From: Acidobacteriota bacterium
Lineage (GTDB): Bacteria; Acidobacteriota; Terriglobia; Bryobacterales; UBA6623
NCBI GenBank assembly: GCA_027624045.1
Contig: JAQBUE010000046.1
Span: 1 to 32,763 of the forward strand
Length of the DNA stretch: 32,763 bases
Direction of reading: 5' to 3'
Both the position numbers and the translations under genes were made by a program. The notes below the pieces were generated by a model. That model did no database searches. It was not told the origin of the DNA and worked only from the letters and a program-made list of their open reading frames with translations. Of the stretch, positions 8,113-16,382 are shown one piece after another. Numbering within the stretch: the first letter of the stretch is position 1; every line of letters starts with the position of its first letter.

Positions 8113-10062
8113 ATGAAGGCGCCCTCCCTCACCGAACCTCGCAAAACAGGCTCCTCCACGCGCGCGCGCCGTTTCTTCGGCAAGTTCGGCCTTCTCGCTG
8201 AGTGGCACGCCGACTATGAGTTTCGTCCCGGCCAGCTATTGATGGCCGAGCAGGTCGAAGTGGCACTGGCGGAGAAACGCCACCTGCTTGTCGAGGCCGG
8301 CACTGGCACCGGCAAGACACTCGCCTATCTGGTTCCCGTTATTGCCAGTGGGAAACGCGTGATCGTCTCGACGGGAACGAAAAATCTCCAGGAACAGCTC
8401 TACTACAAAGACATCCCGTTCCTCGAAAAACACTTCGACCGGCCGCTGAACGTGGCCTACATGAAAGGCCGCAACAACTACCTCTGCCGCCAGAAACTCT
8501 ATGAAACAGAGAAGCGGCCAACGCTCACCGGACTTGTCGAGATCGAAGACTTTAAGCTGATTCGCGACTGGGAAAGAGAGACCGAAACCGGGGACCGTGC
8601 CGAGCTCAAGACGCTGCCGCAAATCAGCAGCTTGTGGGAGAAGCTCGACGCCCGCCGCGAGCTCTGCTCGGGTCAGAAGTGCGAGCAGTTCGAGCGCTGC
8701 TTCGTCACCCTGATGCACCAGAAAGCAGCGGCGGCGGACATTATCATCGTCAACCACCATCTGTTCTTCGCTGATCTCGCCGTGCGGGAAGGCGACTACA
8801 CCTCCATCATCCCCAACTACGACGCCGTGATCTTCGATGAAGCACACGAGATCGAGGACGTGGCGGGCCAGCATTTCGGCCTTCAGATCAGCAACTACCG
8901 CTTCGATGAGTTGGCCCGCGATATCCAGAACGTCGCGATTCAGTTGGGGCTGGGTTCGCGCGCGCTGAATGTGGCGATCGAGACACTGCGGATTCGATCG
9001 GCGGCGTTCTTCGCGCTGTTCGAGCGCTACCAGGGCCGCACGGGCTTCAGCCATCGCGAGGGCTTCCGAAAGCAGCACGAGGACGAGTACTCGATGTTGC
9101 TAAACGCCCTAAATCTGGTCGCGACACAGCTCAAGATCGTGCCCAAACAGACCGACGAAATCATCCCCCTCGAGCGCCGCACGGCCGAGCTCGACCGTGA
9201 AGTGCGGCTCTTGATGGAAGGTAACGACGAGCGCTACGTTTACTGGATCGAACGCCGCGGCCGGGGTGTGTTCGTGCAAGCGACGCCGATCGACGTCGCT
9301 GAGATTCTTGCGGATCGATTGTTCAATCAGGTCCCCACCGTCGTGCTCACTTCAGCGACGCTCGCCGTGGAGGAGAAGTTCGATTTCATTCGCGGTCGCC
9401 TCGGGATCATGCACGCCGAGGAGTTGGTCGTACCGGGCCACTTCAACTGGGGCAAGCAGGTGATCTTCTACGTTCCCGACCGGCTGCCGGATCCGCGCTC
9501 TCCCGACTTTGTGCGGCAGGCGGCGGATCAGGTGATCAGCTTACTGCGCGCCAGCCGGGGACGCGCCTTCGTGTTGTTCACGAGCTATCAGCAGATGAAC
9601 GCTGTGCACGACGCCGTGTCGTTCGCGATCGAGTACCCGACCTTGATCCAAGGCTCAGCACCGAACTCAGCGCTGCTCGAAGAGTTCCGTCGGACAGAGA
9701 ACTGCGTTCTGTTTGGGACATCGAGTTTCTGGCAGGGAGTCGACGTGCCCGGCGAGCAGCTGAGTATGGTCATCGTCGACAAGCTGCCGTTCGCCGTGCC
9801 CTCTGACCCGGTAGTCGAGGCGCGCATCCGCATGCTGAAGCAGGCTGGCGAAGATGCCTTTCTGTCGTACCAGATCCCGCAAGCGGTGATTGCCCTCAAA
9901 CAAGGTTTCGGCCGGTTGATCCGGCACAAGAAGGACCGCGGGGCGCTCGTGCTGCTCGACAACCGAATCATCCATGCTCGCTACGGCAAGACGTTTCTCG
10001 ACAGCTTGCCCAACTACACGTTCACAACTCTGCTTGGAGATGTTCAACGGTTTTTTGGATAA
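8113..10062 (+). CDS. dinG: DinG/YoaA-type Fe-S ATP-dependent DNA helicase
   Basis: This 649-residue superfamily 2 helicase is of the XPD/DinG type, which unwinds DNA 5' to 3' and acts on R-loops, forks and repair intermediates. Walker A AGTGTGKT is at 62-69, DEAH at 242-245, motif V in FWQGVDVPGE, and motif VI in GFGRLIRHKKDRG. Four cysteines inserted between motifs I and II (125, 185, 190, 196) match the [4Fe-4S] cluster site of this family. There is no N-terminal exonuclease domain, unlike the Firmicutes form, so DinG or YoaA are both possible names. The ATG at 8113 gives a short polar N-terminus. The gene is followed after 23 bases by queE, probably co-transcribed. Confidence 0.93.
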   Translation: MKAPSLTEPRKTGSSTRARRFFGKFGLLAEWHADYEFRPGQLLMAEQVEVALAEKRHLLVEAGTGTGKTLAYLVPVIASGKRVIVSTGTKNLQEQLYYKDIPFLEKHFDRPLNVAYMKGRNNYLCRQKLYETEKRPTLTGLVEIEDFKLIRDWERETETGDRAELKTLPQISSLWEKLDARRELCSGQKCEQFERCFVTLMHQKAAAADIIIVNHHLFFADLAVREGDYTSIIPNYDAVIFDEAHEIEDVAGQHFGLQISNYRFDELARDIQNVAIQLGLGSRALNVAIETLRIRSAAFFALFERYQGRTGFSHREGFRKQHEDEYSMLLNALNLVATQLKIVPKQTDEIIPLERRTAELDREVRLLMEGNDERYVYWIERRGRGVFVQATPIDVAEILADRLFNQVPTVVLTSATLAVEEKFDFIRGRLGIMHAEELVVPGHFNWGKQVIFYVPDRLPDPRSPDFVRQAADQVISLLRASRGRAFVLFTSYQQMNAVHDAVSFAIEYPTLIQGSAPNSALLEEFRRTENCVLFGTSSFWQGVDVPGEQLSMVIVDKLPFAVPSDPVVEARIRMLKQAGEDAFLSYQIPQAVIALKQGFGRLIRHKKDRGALVLLDNRIIHARYGKTFLDSLPNYTFTTLLGDVQRFFG

Positions 10063-10085
10063 TTTGAAGTCCGCCGGCTTACACG

Positions 10086-10736
10086 ATGTCTAAGCTTCAG
10101 ATCACTGAGATCTTCCGCTCCATCCAGGGTGAGTCTACTCGCGCCGGACTGCCGTGTACCTTTATACGCCTGACCGGATGCAATCTCCGCTGCACCTGGT
10201 GCGACACCGAGTACTCCTTCCACGGCGGTACACCGATGACTCTCGACGAAGTGCTGTGCAAGGTCGCGGCCTTCGGCGGGAAGCTGGTCGAAATCACCGG
10301 CGGCGAGCCCTTGTTGCAAAAGCTCGTGTATTCGCTCATCGATCGCCTGCTGGCCGAAGGCTATCGCGTCATGCTTGAGACCAGCGGCGAGCAGCCGATC
10401 AAAAGGGTGCCTCGCGAGGTTATCAAGATCGTCGACGTCAAGTGCCCTGACTCGGGTGAGCCTGATACGTTCCATGTCGACAACCTCCAGCATCTTGCCC
10501 CCCACGACGAGTTGAAGTTCGTCATCGGAACTCGCCGCGACTACGAGTTCTCCCGCGACTTCACCAGACAGCATGGACTGACCAAGCGGGTCGCGGCCGT
10601 CAGTTTTTCGCCCGTCCACGGCACGGCTGATCTTCAGGCCCTAGCCCGGTGGATGCTGGATGATGGCCTGGAAGAAATCCGTTTTGGCTGCCAACTGCAC
10701 AAGTCGATCTGGGGAGCGGAAGCGCAAGGTGTTTGA
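10086..10736 (+). CDS. queE: 7-carboxy-7-deazaguanine synthase (radical SAM)
   Basis: This 216-residue radical SAM enzyme converts 6-carboxytetrahydropterin to 7-carboxy-7-deazaguanine in the preQ0/queuosine pathway. The cluster-binding CNLRCTWC gives Cys32, Cys36 and Cys39. The SAM-binding TGGEP is at 71-75. The N-terminal ITEIFRSIQGE substrate-binding segment and the C-terminal QLHKSIWG end are hallmarks of QueE. Length is normal for the short form. No other queuosine gene (queC, queD, queF) is in the window, so the pathway is dispersed. Confidence 0.95.
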   Translation: MSKLQITEIFRSIQGESTRAGLPCTFIRLTGCNLRCTWCDTEYSFHGGTPMTLDEVLCKVAAFGGKLVEITGGEPLLQKLVYSLIDRLLAEGYRVMLETSGEQPIKRVPREVIKIVDVKCPDSGEPDTFHVDNLQHLAPHDELKFVIGTRRDYEFSRDFTRQHGLTKRVAAVSFSPVHGTADLQALARWMLDDGLEEIRFGCQLHKSIWGAEAQGV

Positions 10737-10908
10737 CCTGCTCCAGGGCTTCCCCGTCGCGCCCGCGAATCTGTCCCGCGGCGAGATTTCGATCGCTACC
10801 GCCGACTCGTCCCGCTGGGGAATGTAAGGGTACGGCATGCCGCGCCCGCTCCAACAGTCGTGAGAAGCTCCACAAACCTCAATCTGGCGTAACCGGTATT
10901 CTGACCTG
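10737..10908. other. Intergenic, no supported gene
   Basis: These 172 bases separate queE from the Nramp-like gene. A short plus-strand open frame from the GTG near 10731 (about 30 codons) overlaps the queE end and has no family resemblance or ribosome-binding sequence. I see no RNA gene or convincing terminator. Confidence 0.4.
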
Positions 10909-12204
10909 ATGCCCCTGGCCCCGGTAACGGAACCGCCTGTTCCTCATTCCCTTTCGGAATATCTCAAGTCGTTTGGGCCGAGCATTGTGATTGTCCTCAC
11001 GTGGCTGGGGGCCGGCGATGTTGTCGACATGGCGGTGGCGGGCAGCAGCTACGGCTACTCGCTGCTCTGGGTATTGGTGCTGGCCGTCTTTATGCGGTTC
11101 GTTCTCGTGTCGTTGATAGGCCGCTATCAGCTCTGCAATCCGCGCGGCGAAGGCGTTCTCGATGGGCTGGTGCGGCTGCACCGCTGGTATGGGCCGCTGC
11201 TCTTCGTTGGCGCGTTTGTGATGGGGCACGTCTATGAAGCTTTCCTGACAGTGGGTGTTGGTGAAATCTGTCGCAATGTTTTCGGGATGGGCGAAGTTTG
11301 GATGTGGGCGGTGCTCTGCAATGCCACCGCCTTCGTGCTCGTGCTGCGGGCTTACGGACCCCTGGAACGGTTATTCAAAATCTTCCTCGCCGTGCTCTCG
11401 GTCTCGTTTGTCGGTTCGGCGGCGTGGGTCGGCTTCAGCGGGACGGAGGTGGTGCAAGGTCTGTTCCGTTTTGAGATCCCCGGCCGGCAAGGGGCCTTTG
11501 GTCCGGTGACGGTGGCGCTGGCGATGATCGGCGCGGTCGGCGGCTCGTTCATGAACCTCGCTTATCCGTACTTCCTCGAAGAGAAGGGCTGGCGTGGAGC
11601 GAAATATCTGCGTGTGCAGTTCTACGACCTACTGCTCGCGGTGACCGCCATGGTGGTGCTGAATCTCGCGGTGTGGGTTCTCGGCGCGGAATTGCTCTAC
11701 CCTGACCACCACATCACGGATCTCGAAGACCTGCCGAGCCTGCTCAGCACGGTGTTGGGTACTCCCGGAAGGTTATTGTTCTATGCGGGGATCTTCGCGG
11801 CGGTATACACGTCGATCCTCGGACACGCCGCGGGGCTTGCCGCGCTGGGGAGCCATGCCTGGCTGCGATGGCGAACGGGCGAGCAGCCCACATCTGCTCA
11901 GTATCTCGCTCACCCGATGCACCGCTGGATCATCGTATGGTGTCTGGTCTCGCCATTGATCTGGACCCTGCCCGGAATGCCCGACTTCGTAACGCTGACG
12001 CTGGCCGCGAACAGCGGGCAGGTGATCTTGCTGCCGTTGCTGGCCGGAGGGTTGTGGTGGATTACGGCGAGCCCAAAGTTCATCGGCGCGGAGTACCGCA
12101 CGCGCTGGTGGGAGAACGCGATTCTAGCCGTGCTGTTTTGCCTGGCGGTTTACGGCGCGATTCAGTCGGCAAGGGTTCTATTCGGCGGTCTGAGCGGCCT
12201 TTAG
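10909..12204 (+). CDS. Nramp-related membrane transporter lacking the DPGN motif
   Basis: This is a 431-residue membrane protein with about eleven hydrophobic helices and the overall Nramp (MntH) plan: SFGPSIVIVLTWLGAGD in helix 1, then GYSLLWVLVLAVFMRFVL. Helix 1 of true Nramp metal transporters carries DPGN; here GAGD (34-37) stands in its place. The helix 6 metal-binding MPH is also absent: the matching stretch reads GAVGGSFMNLAYPYF (about 208-222). These residues coordinate Mn/Fe in classical Nramps, so the substrate is probably different, possibly Mg2+ or an organic solute. I recall a bacterial Nramp-related clade with GAGD in helix 1. The gene is expressed alone. Confidence 0.8.
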   Translation: MPLAPVTEPPVPHSLSEYLKSFGPSIVIVLTWLGAGDVVDMAVAGSSYGYSLLWVLVLAVFMRFVLVSLIGRYQLCNPRGEGVLDGLVRLHRWYGPLLFVGAFVMGHVYEAFLTVGVGEICRNVFGMGEVWMWAVLCNATAFVLVLRAYGPLERLFKIFLAVLSVSFVGSAAWVGFSGTEVVQGLFRFEIPGRQGAFGPVTVALAMIGAVGGSFMNLAYPYFLEEKGWRGAKYLRVQFYDLLLAVTAMVVLNLAVWVLGAELLYPDHHITDLEDLPSLLSTVLGTPGRLLFYAGIFAAVYTSILGHAAGLAALGSHAWLRWRTGEQPTSAQYLAHPMHRWIIVWCLVSPLIWTLPGMPDFVTLTLAANSGQVILLPLLAGGLWWITASPKFIGAEYRTRWWENAILAVLFCLAVYGAIQSARVLFGGLSGL

Positions 12205-12227
12205 GCGCACCTAGCGGCTGCTCAGCG

Positions 12228-12395
12228 CTACTCTCCCACGCAATGCAGCATGTGCTGCCAAAACTCCTCACCCTCGATCGACTGCTCTGTCTTACCAAAG
12301 CCGCCTTCTTCGTAGAGCGTCACCGCGACCATCTCAAGCTTCGCTCCGCAATCACAAATCATCACGTGTTTGAATCGTTTCTCTTGCTGCGCCAC
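12228..12395 (-). CDS. Small Cys/His protein of unknown function
   Basis: This 55-residue protein begins at a GTG (12395) behind an AGGAG ribosome-binding sequence (12404-12408) at 8 bases; a longer frame open to 12428 lacks such a site. Codon third positions are strongly G/C-biased in this frame, as in real genes of the window. It contains CDCGAKLEMVAV early and QHMLHCVGE at the end. The CxC plus a later Cys/His could bind one metal ion, but no family is recognised. It converges on the Nramp-like gene, 23 bases away, and lies downstream of the LamG lipoprotein gene. Confidence 0.55.
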   Translation of the reverse strand: MAQQEKRFKHVMICDCGAKLEMVAVTLYEEGGFGKTEQSIEGEEFWQHMLHCVGE

Positions 12396-12489
12396 TGGTT
12401 CAACTCCTGTTCCTGTTTCGTTTCTCAATCATCAGACTGCTTCGAACCGACTCGCTGTCGGGCGACGCACACTGCGCCCTTGCAAATTC

Positions 12490-13389
12490 CTACGGGTGAA
12501 TCGATGCGGCGCCGCCTTCGAGTTCATGGAGCGCTGTTACCTCTTCCTGACTGAGCGCGCGGTTGAAAAGCGCCGCCTCATCAAACAGCCCCACATAGTT
12601 CACACCGAGCCGGAACGCGGCTTTCTCCGTATCCCATGTTATGCCTTCGTTGATGTCTTCCGCCGTTCCCTGAAGTTTCCCGTCCAGGTAGAGCTTCGCG
12701 ACGCCGGCTCCGGTTCCCAGTCCTGAATAGGTAGCGACAACGTGCGTCCATTGGCCGCGCGCGAAGGGGGGCTGGGTAACAACCACCAGCCGGTTCAGAA
12801 AAGCCGGGTGCTCACCGCTAGGGGCGCCATCCGGGTTCCATGAATCCAGGTCTCCGAAAACACCCAGCCGGAAGTGGCGCGGCGTATCGTCCTTGGTGAA
12901 ATCGACCCACACCGCGCCATCATTGTAGGCCGAGTCGGTGATCTGGATCGGATCGCAATAGCCCGGTTCCAGGTCTTCATCCGGATTCAAGTTCAGCCAG
13001 AACGAAACCGATCCGGTCCAGTTGCTCTCCTGAAACGCTGCATTCTTGGCGCCACGGTAGAAAATCGCATGCACATTCTTCTTGTTGAACTTGAGCGCGC
13101 GCCCGACCACCCCGCCATCCACAATCTCGACATCTGGATTCCCGATGCCGGGTAGTGCCGACGCTTGCTCCTCGTAACTCGGCGCTGTGTAGATCCGGCG
13201 GTCACCCTTGGCGAAGGCGGCGTCTGGCCCGTCGTCAAAAGACGCATGGAAAGTGAGCGACGCCTTGAGAGCTTCCACCGCCGCTGAAGCAGCCGTCTCC
13301 GCGTCGCCCGCGGCGTCGTTGCCGGGTGAACACCCCAGCCCAGCCAATCCGGCCATCAGCAAACACAAGCCCCAAGTTCTCCAAATCAT
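12490..13389 (-). CDS. LamG/concanavalin-like lipoprotein
   Basis: This is a 299-residue secreted protein. A hydrophobic signal ending LAGLGC gives a lipobox-like Cys20, though Gly at -3 is not the classic residue, followed by a low-complexity Ala-rich linker (about 22-42). Residues about 45-290 form a LamG/concanavalin-like jelly roll (Laminin_G_3 type). Hallmarks are LTFHASFDDGPD at the start, SVSFWLNLNP, GQWTHVVATYSG, KLYLDGKLQG and the closing GLFDEAALFNRALSQEEV. Such domains usually bind carbohydrate. GGGAGGG lies 6 bases before the ATG. The gene starts 69 bases after the B12-regulated receptor gene and may be read from the same transcript. Confidence 0.88.
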   Translation of the reverse strand: MIWRTWGLCLLMAGLAGLGCSPGNDAAGDAETAASAAVEALKASLTFHASFDDGPDAAFAKGDRRIYTAPSYEEQASALPGIGNPDVEIVDGGVVGRALKFNKKNVHAIFYRGAKNAAFQESNWTGSVSFWLNLNPDEDLEPGYCDPIQITDSAYNDGAVWVDFTKDDTPRHFRLGVFGDLDSWNPDGAPSGEHPAFLNRLVVVTQPPFARGQWTHVVATYSGLGTGAGVAKLYLDGKLQGTAEDINEGITWDTEKAAFRLGVNYVGLFDEAALFNRALSQEEVTALHELEGGAASIHP

Positions 13390-13458
13390 GTCGCACCCTC
13401 CCGATCGACGCTGCCATCCGGCAACCCGATCAGTTTAGCGCGGGGCGGCGGAGAGAGG

Positions 13459-15936
13459 CTAAAACCCAAAGGACAAACCCACAGTGCCCCAGATGCCCGG
13501 CGACCGGAACCCCGCTTCGAAGTACTCACGATCGAGTACATTCTCAAGTTTTCCAAACAGCTTCACGCTCTTGCGGTCTGACACCGGCCAGGTGTAGCTC
13601 GCCGTGACATCGGCCTTCAGCGGACCCTCGAACAGGAACGCGCGCGTCCCGAGCGATGTGAAGAACGGCGTCGCGTATCCCGAAGCCGCGAACAGGTCAA
13701 AGGCAACATCCACGCGGCGGCCGAATCGCTGCAAGACGTTCACGGTAAACATATGGTCCGACACATTGAATGTCTTGAAGAAATTCCTCGCCACAACCGA
13801 TGAAGTTGCCTCGTCCGCATTCGTGTACGTGTACGAAGCCGTGACGTCGGTGCGGCGCGAAGGGGCCGCCGAAAGGCTGATCTCCACCCCGCGCGCCAGC
13901 CCGCCACCCGTGTTGCGATAGCCGCCGAACCGCCCAAACGGGTCGGTCGCCGGGTTGATGACGCCGCTGAAATCGAAGATAATCACTTCCTGCAATCGCG
14001 TATAGAAGTACGTCGCGCTCAATCGGGCGCGGTCGCCCGCCAGCCATTGATCGATGCCGGCATCGAAAGCCACGGTCCTTTCGGGGCTCAACCGAGGATC
14101 GCCGAACGGGCTGAATGAGCCGAAGAAGAAAGATGACCCGAAGCGCTGAAACAGGGAAGGCGCTTTGAAAGCGTTCCCCACATGGGCGCGCACCTTCGTC
14201 CCCGGCCCAGAAAAGTGATAGGAGGCGGCGACATCACCTGTGTAGGCCGTCTTTGGCGCTTCCAATTCAATGCCGCCGTAAGGCGAAGCTCCCCCCGAAA
14301 ACCCGGGCTGAGCGAGACGAAAAGCCTCGACCCGGCCGCCGAGTGAAAGCTGCAGGCGGCTGTCGAGCCACCGGAACTGGTCCTGGGCGAAGACGGCGTG
14401 ATGGCGTTGCTCGCCCTCCGCACTCACGTTGACGCGTTGCGCCGCGTCGGGGTTCTCATCCGACGAGGGTGAATCGTAAGTCTCCTGCTCAAATTCGTAT
14501 CCAAATGAGAAGAGCTGGCTCGGACTCAGCGCCCAGTCAGAGCGCGACTGCAATGTATGGATACGCGAACGAAAACCGCTTGAGTTGTTGAACTGGGGCT
14601 CGAACTGAATCCCCGCCGGGCCGTCATCAAATCTGCCCTCCGTATCGAGCCCTTGATACCCGACCCGAAACGACCCGCGCGGGCCGAGTTGCTGCGTATA
14701 CTGCATCGAGCCCGCGAAGAGCGACGAGGAGCGCCGGTTGTCGGGATCGTTGGGGTCGGAGATAAAGTTAGCATTGCCAAGCTGAAACGGCCGGCCGGCC
14801 TCGGCGAGCCGCTGCTGGTCGACCGGAAGCGCAATCGCTTCAGGGGCGCCGCTCGACGGCAAACCTGCTTCCGCGTCCGCCGGGACAAACCCGCTATCGT
14901 TGAGCTGCAGAAAGCTGTCCGTTGCCATGATGCGGCCGCTTAGGGTCGCCGATGGACTCAAGACAACCTGCACAGCCCCGTGCGCCGTCGAGTTGCGGTA
15001 GGCATCCTGGCCGTCGATTCCATCCCGCACGTTCAAGTGCGCCAGGCCCAAACTGTAATTCAGCCGCTCTTCAAGCGCCCCACCGCCAAAACGCGCCAAG
15101 CCTCGCGCGAACCCCAATCCGCCGCCCTCTCCCAGAATCTCGCCATGCGGACGGCCTCCGCCATAGTCGGTCATCACGTTAACGGCGCCGCCGGTCGAGC
15201 CCGAACCGTAGCTCGTCGAGCCGCTTCCGCGCAGCACTTCCACACGCTCCGTGTTGACGACCATCAAGTCCTGCAGCAGTCCGCTCCCTGAACCATCGGT
15301 CGCCGCCGCGTCCCGCAGGCGAAACCCATCGAGCAGCACCGCTGTGTCTCCTGACCGCATACCGCGAATCTGTATCGCGGTATTGCCGCCCGGCCCGCGC
15401 TGCTGCAGCACCCGCAGACCAGGCACCGGGCGAAGGCTCTCGGCGATCGAGTACTCATTACGCGCGTCCATGTGGGCGCGGTCTACTGTCGAGAGCGCCT
15501 TCGCCGTCTGGTCGAGCGTTAACGGCGTCGTCGATGCTGTTACGACAACCTCCGTTCGCAGTTGGTCAAGTTGCAGCGTCATGTCGGCTTGTGCCGGCGC
15601 TTTGCTGTCAATCACGACGGCGCGGGACACGCTCCGGAACAGATCCGGACCCGCGATTTCCAGCACATATTCGCCGGCTGCTACAGCCGCGAGAGAATAG
15701 GTCCCTCGCTTATCGGTAAGAGTCGAGCGCCGGAAACCGCCATCGCGCGCGTGTAACGAAACGGTCGCGCCGCCGATCACAGCCCCTGAAGGATCAGTGA
15801 CCGTGCCGCTGAGAGTGTGTGGGCCTTGCGCCGAAGCCGTGGGTAGACAGTACAGCCACGACGAAGCCAGTAGGGCGAGAACAACCTGATAGCTTCCGGA
15901 TGTGCCTCGCATCCGGCGGCCAATTTTCGTAAACAT
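13459..15936 (-). CDS. TonB-dependent outer-membrane receptor, probable B12 transporter
   Basis: This is an 825-residue outer-membrane transporter powered by TonB. A signal peptide (about 1-36, ending ASAQ) is followed by a carboxypeptidase-regulatory-like domain (about 40-122), a TonB box EVVVTAS (129-135), a plug domain (about 145-255, with IQIRGMRSGDTAVLLDG) and a beta barrel ending in GTVGLSFGF. I chose the ATG at 15936 because AAAGGG lies 7 bases upstream; a TTG two codons earlier is possible. A cobalamin riboswitch precedes it by about 100 bases, so the substrate is likely cobalamin or a precursor, as for BtuB. The added regulatory-like domain is not found in E. coli BtuB. No BtuF/C/D genes are in the window. 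Confidence 0.93.
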   Translation of the reverse strand: MFTKIGRRMRGTSGSYQVVLALLASSWLYCLPTASAQGPHTLSGTVTDPSGAVIGGATVSLHARDGGFRRSTLTDKRGTYSLAAVAAGEYVLEIAGPDLFRSVSRAVVIDSKAPAQADMTLQLDQLRTEVVVTASTTPLTLDQTAKALSTVDRAHMDARNEYSIAESLRPVPGLRVLQQRGPGGNTAIQIRGMRSGDTAVLLDGFRLRDAAATDGSGSGLLQDLMVVNTERVEVLRGSGSTSYGSGSTGGAVNVMTDYGGGRPHGEILGEGGGLGFARGLARFGGGALEERLNYSLGLAHLNVRDGIDGQDAYRNSTAHGAVQVVLSPSATLSGRIMATDSFLQLNDSGFVPADAEAGLPSSGAPEAIALPVDQQRLAEAGRPFQLGNANFISDPNDPDNRRSSSLFAGSMQYTQQLGPRGSFRVGYQGLDTEGRFDDGPAGIQFEPQFNNSSGFRSRIHTLQSRSDWALSPSQLFSFGYEFEQETYDSPSSDENPDAAQRVNVSAEGEQRHHAVFAQDQFRWLDSRLQLSLGGRVEAFRLAQPGFSGGASPYGGIELEAPKTAYTGDVAASYHFSGPGTKVRAHVGNAFKAPSLFQRFGSSFFFGSFSPFGDPRLSPERTVAFDAGIDQWLAGDRARLSATYFYTRLQEVIIFDFSGVINPATDPFGRFGGYRNTGGGLARGVEISLSAAPSRRTDVTASYTYTNADEATSSVVARNFFKTFNVSDHMFTVNVLQRFGRRVDVAFDLFAASGYATPFFTSLGTRAFLFEGPLKADVTASYTWPVSDRKSVKLFGKLENVLDREYFEAGFRSPGIWGTVGLSFGF

Positions 15937-15944
15937 GAACAATC

Positions 15945-15967
15945 CCTTTCTCCAGACGAGGAGAAGG
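15945..15967 (-). promoter_or_regulatory. Hairpin masking the receptor's ribosome-binding site
   Basis: On the minus strand CCTTCTCC (15967-15960), a 6-base loop and GGAGAAAGG (15953-15945) form an 8-bp stem with one bulged A. The 3' arm contains the AAAGG ribosome-binding sequence of the receptor gene, which starts at 15936. It is placed between the cobalamin riboswitch and the start codon, so it is a good candidate for a translation-blocking expression platform. That function is inferred from position and pairing. Confidence 0.6.
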
Positions 15968-16037
15968 AATGGGCAGCAGCGCTGTTGCTAGAGAAACCGG
16001 CCATTCCGTCACCTCGCGGAACTCTGCGTTAGATGAC

Positions 16038-16225
16038 TCACAGGTAGGTCTCCTGGCTGGTGGGTTTCAAAGGCTCAAAAAGCCTTCTTCGCGGCTGCCA
16101 ACCTTCCCCGGCTCATGAGCCGAGTGGTTTCTAGGAGCCGCTTCCCACTTACAGTGGCGGGACCGCGCCGGATTCACACCGGACTTCCCTGTTATGCCCA
16201 ACGGGCACCTGCAAGTCTGAAAGCG
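16038..16225 (-). promoter_or_regulatory. Cobalamin riboswitch
   Basis: Read on the minus strand, this leader shows the conserved cobalamin-aptamer blocks in order: AACAGGGAAGTCCGGTGTGA, AATCCGGCGCGGTCCC, GCCACTGTAAG, and the 3' B12 box AGCCAGGAGACCTACCTG (about 16058-16041). A GAGCC-type helix, CGGCTCATGAGCCG, lies between the core and the B12 box. The length (about 190 bases) and block order match the AdoCbl class. It sits directly upstream of the TonB-dependent receptor gene, which it should switch off when cobalamin is plentiful. The end points are approximate. Confidence 0.95.
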
Positions 16226-16328
16226 CCGGACGAGAAAACGAATTGGATTCTCGTCCAGCTTTTCAAGGCTAACGGTCAGCCTCAATGAATGTCAACGTAC
16301 ACTAACGCGTTCGTGGAACGGCCGATAG

Positions 16329-16364
16329 AAAAAGGGACCGGCGCCCGATAGGCCGATCCCTTTT
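16329..16364 (-). terminator. Intrinsic terminator after the DUF3857/TPR gene
   Basis: On the minus strand a 13-bp stem, AAAAGGGATCGGC pairing with GCCGGTCCCTTTT with one T-G wobble, encloses a 9-base loop and runs into a T-rich end. It begins about 19 bases after the TAG of the gene ending at 16383. It also separates that transcription unit from the cobalamin riboswitch unit downstream. Confidence 0.85.
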
Positions 16365-16382
16365 CGAAACGGGAATTGACAG

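Noticed and set aside
8236..9078. Long minus-strand open frame of 280 codons
   Set aside because: It is antisense to the DinG-type helicase, whose ATPase and Fe-S motifs are clear.
10641..10838. Minus-strand open frame of 65 codons over the queE end
   Set aside because: Half of it is antisense to queE, with no ribosome-binding site or family resemblance.
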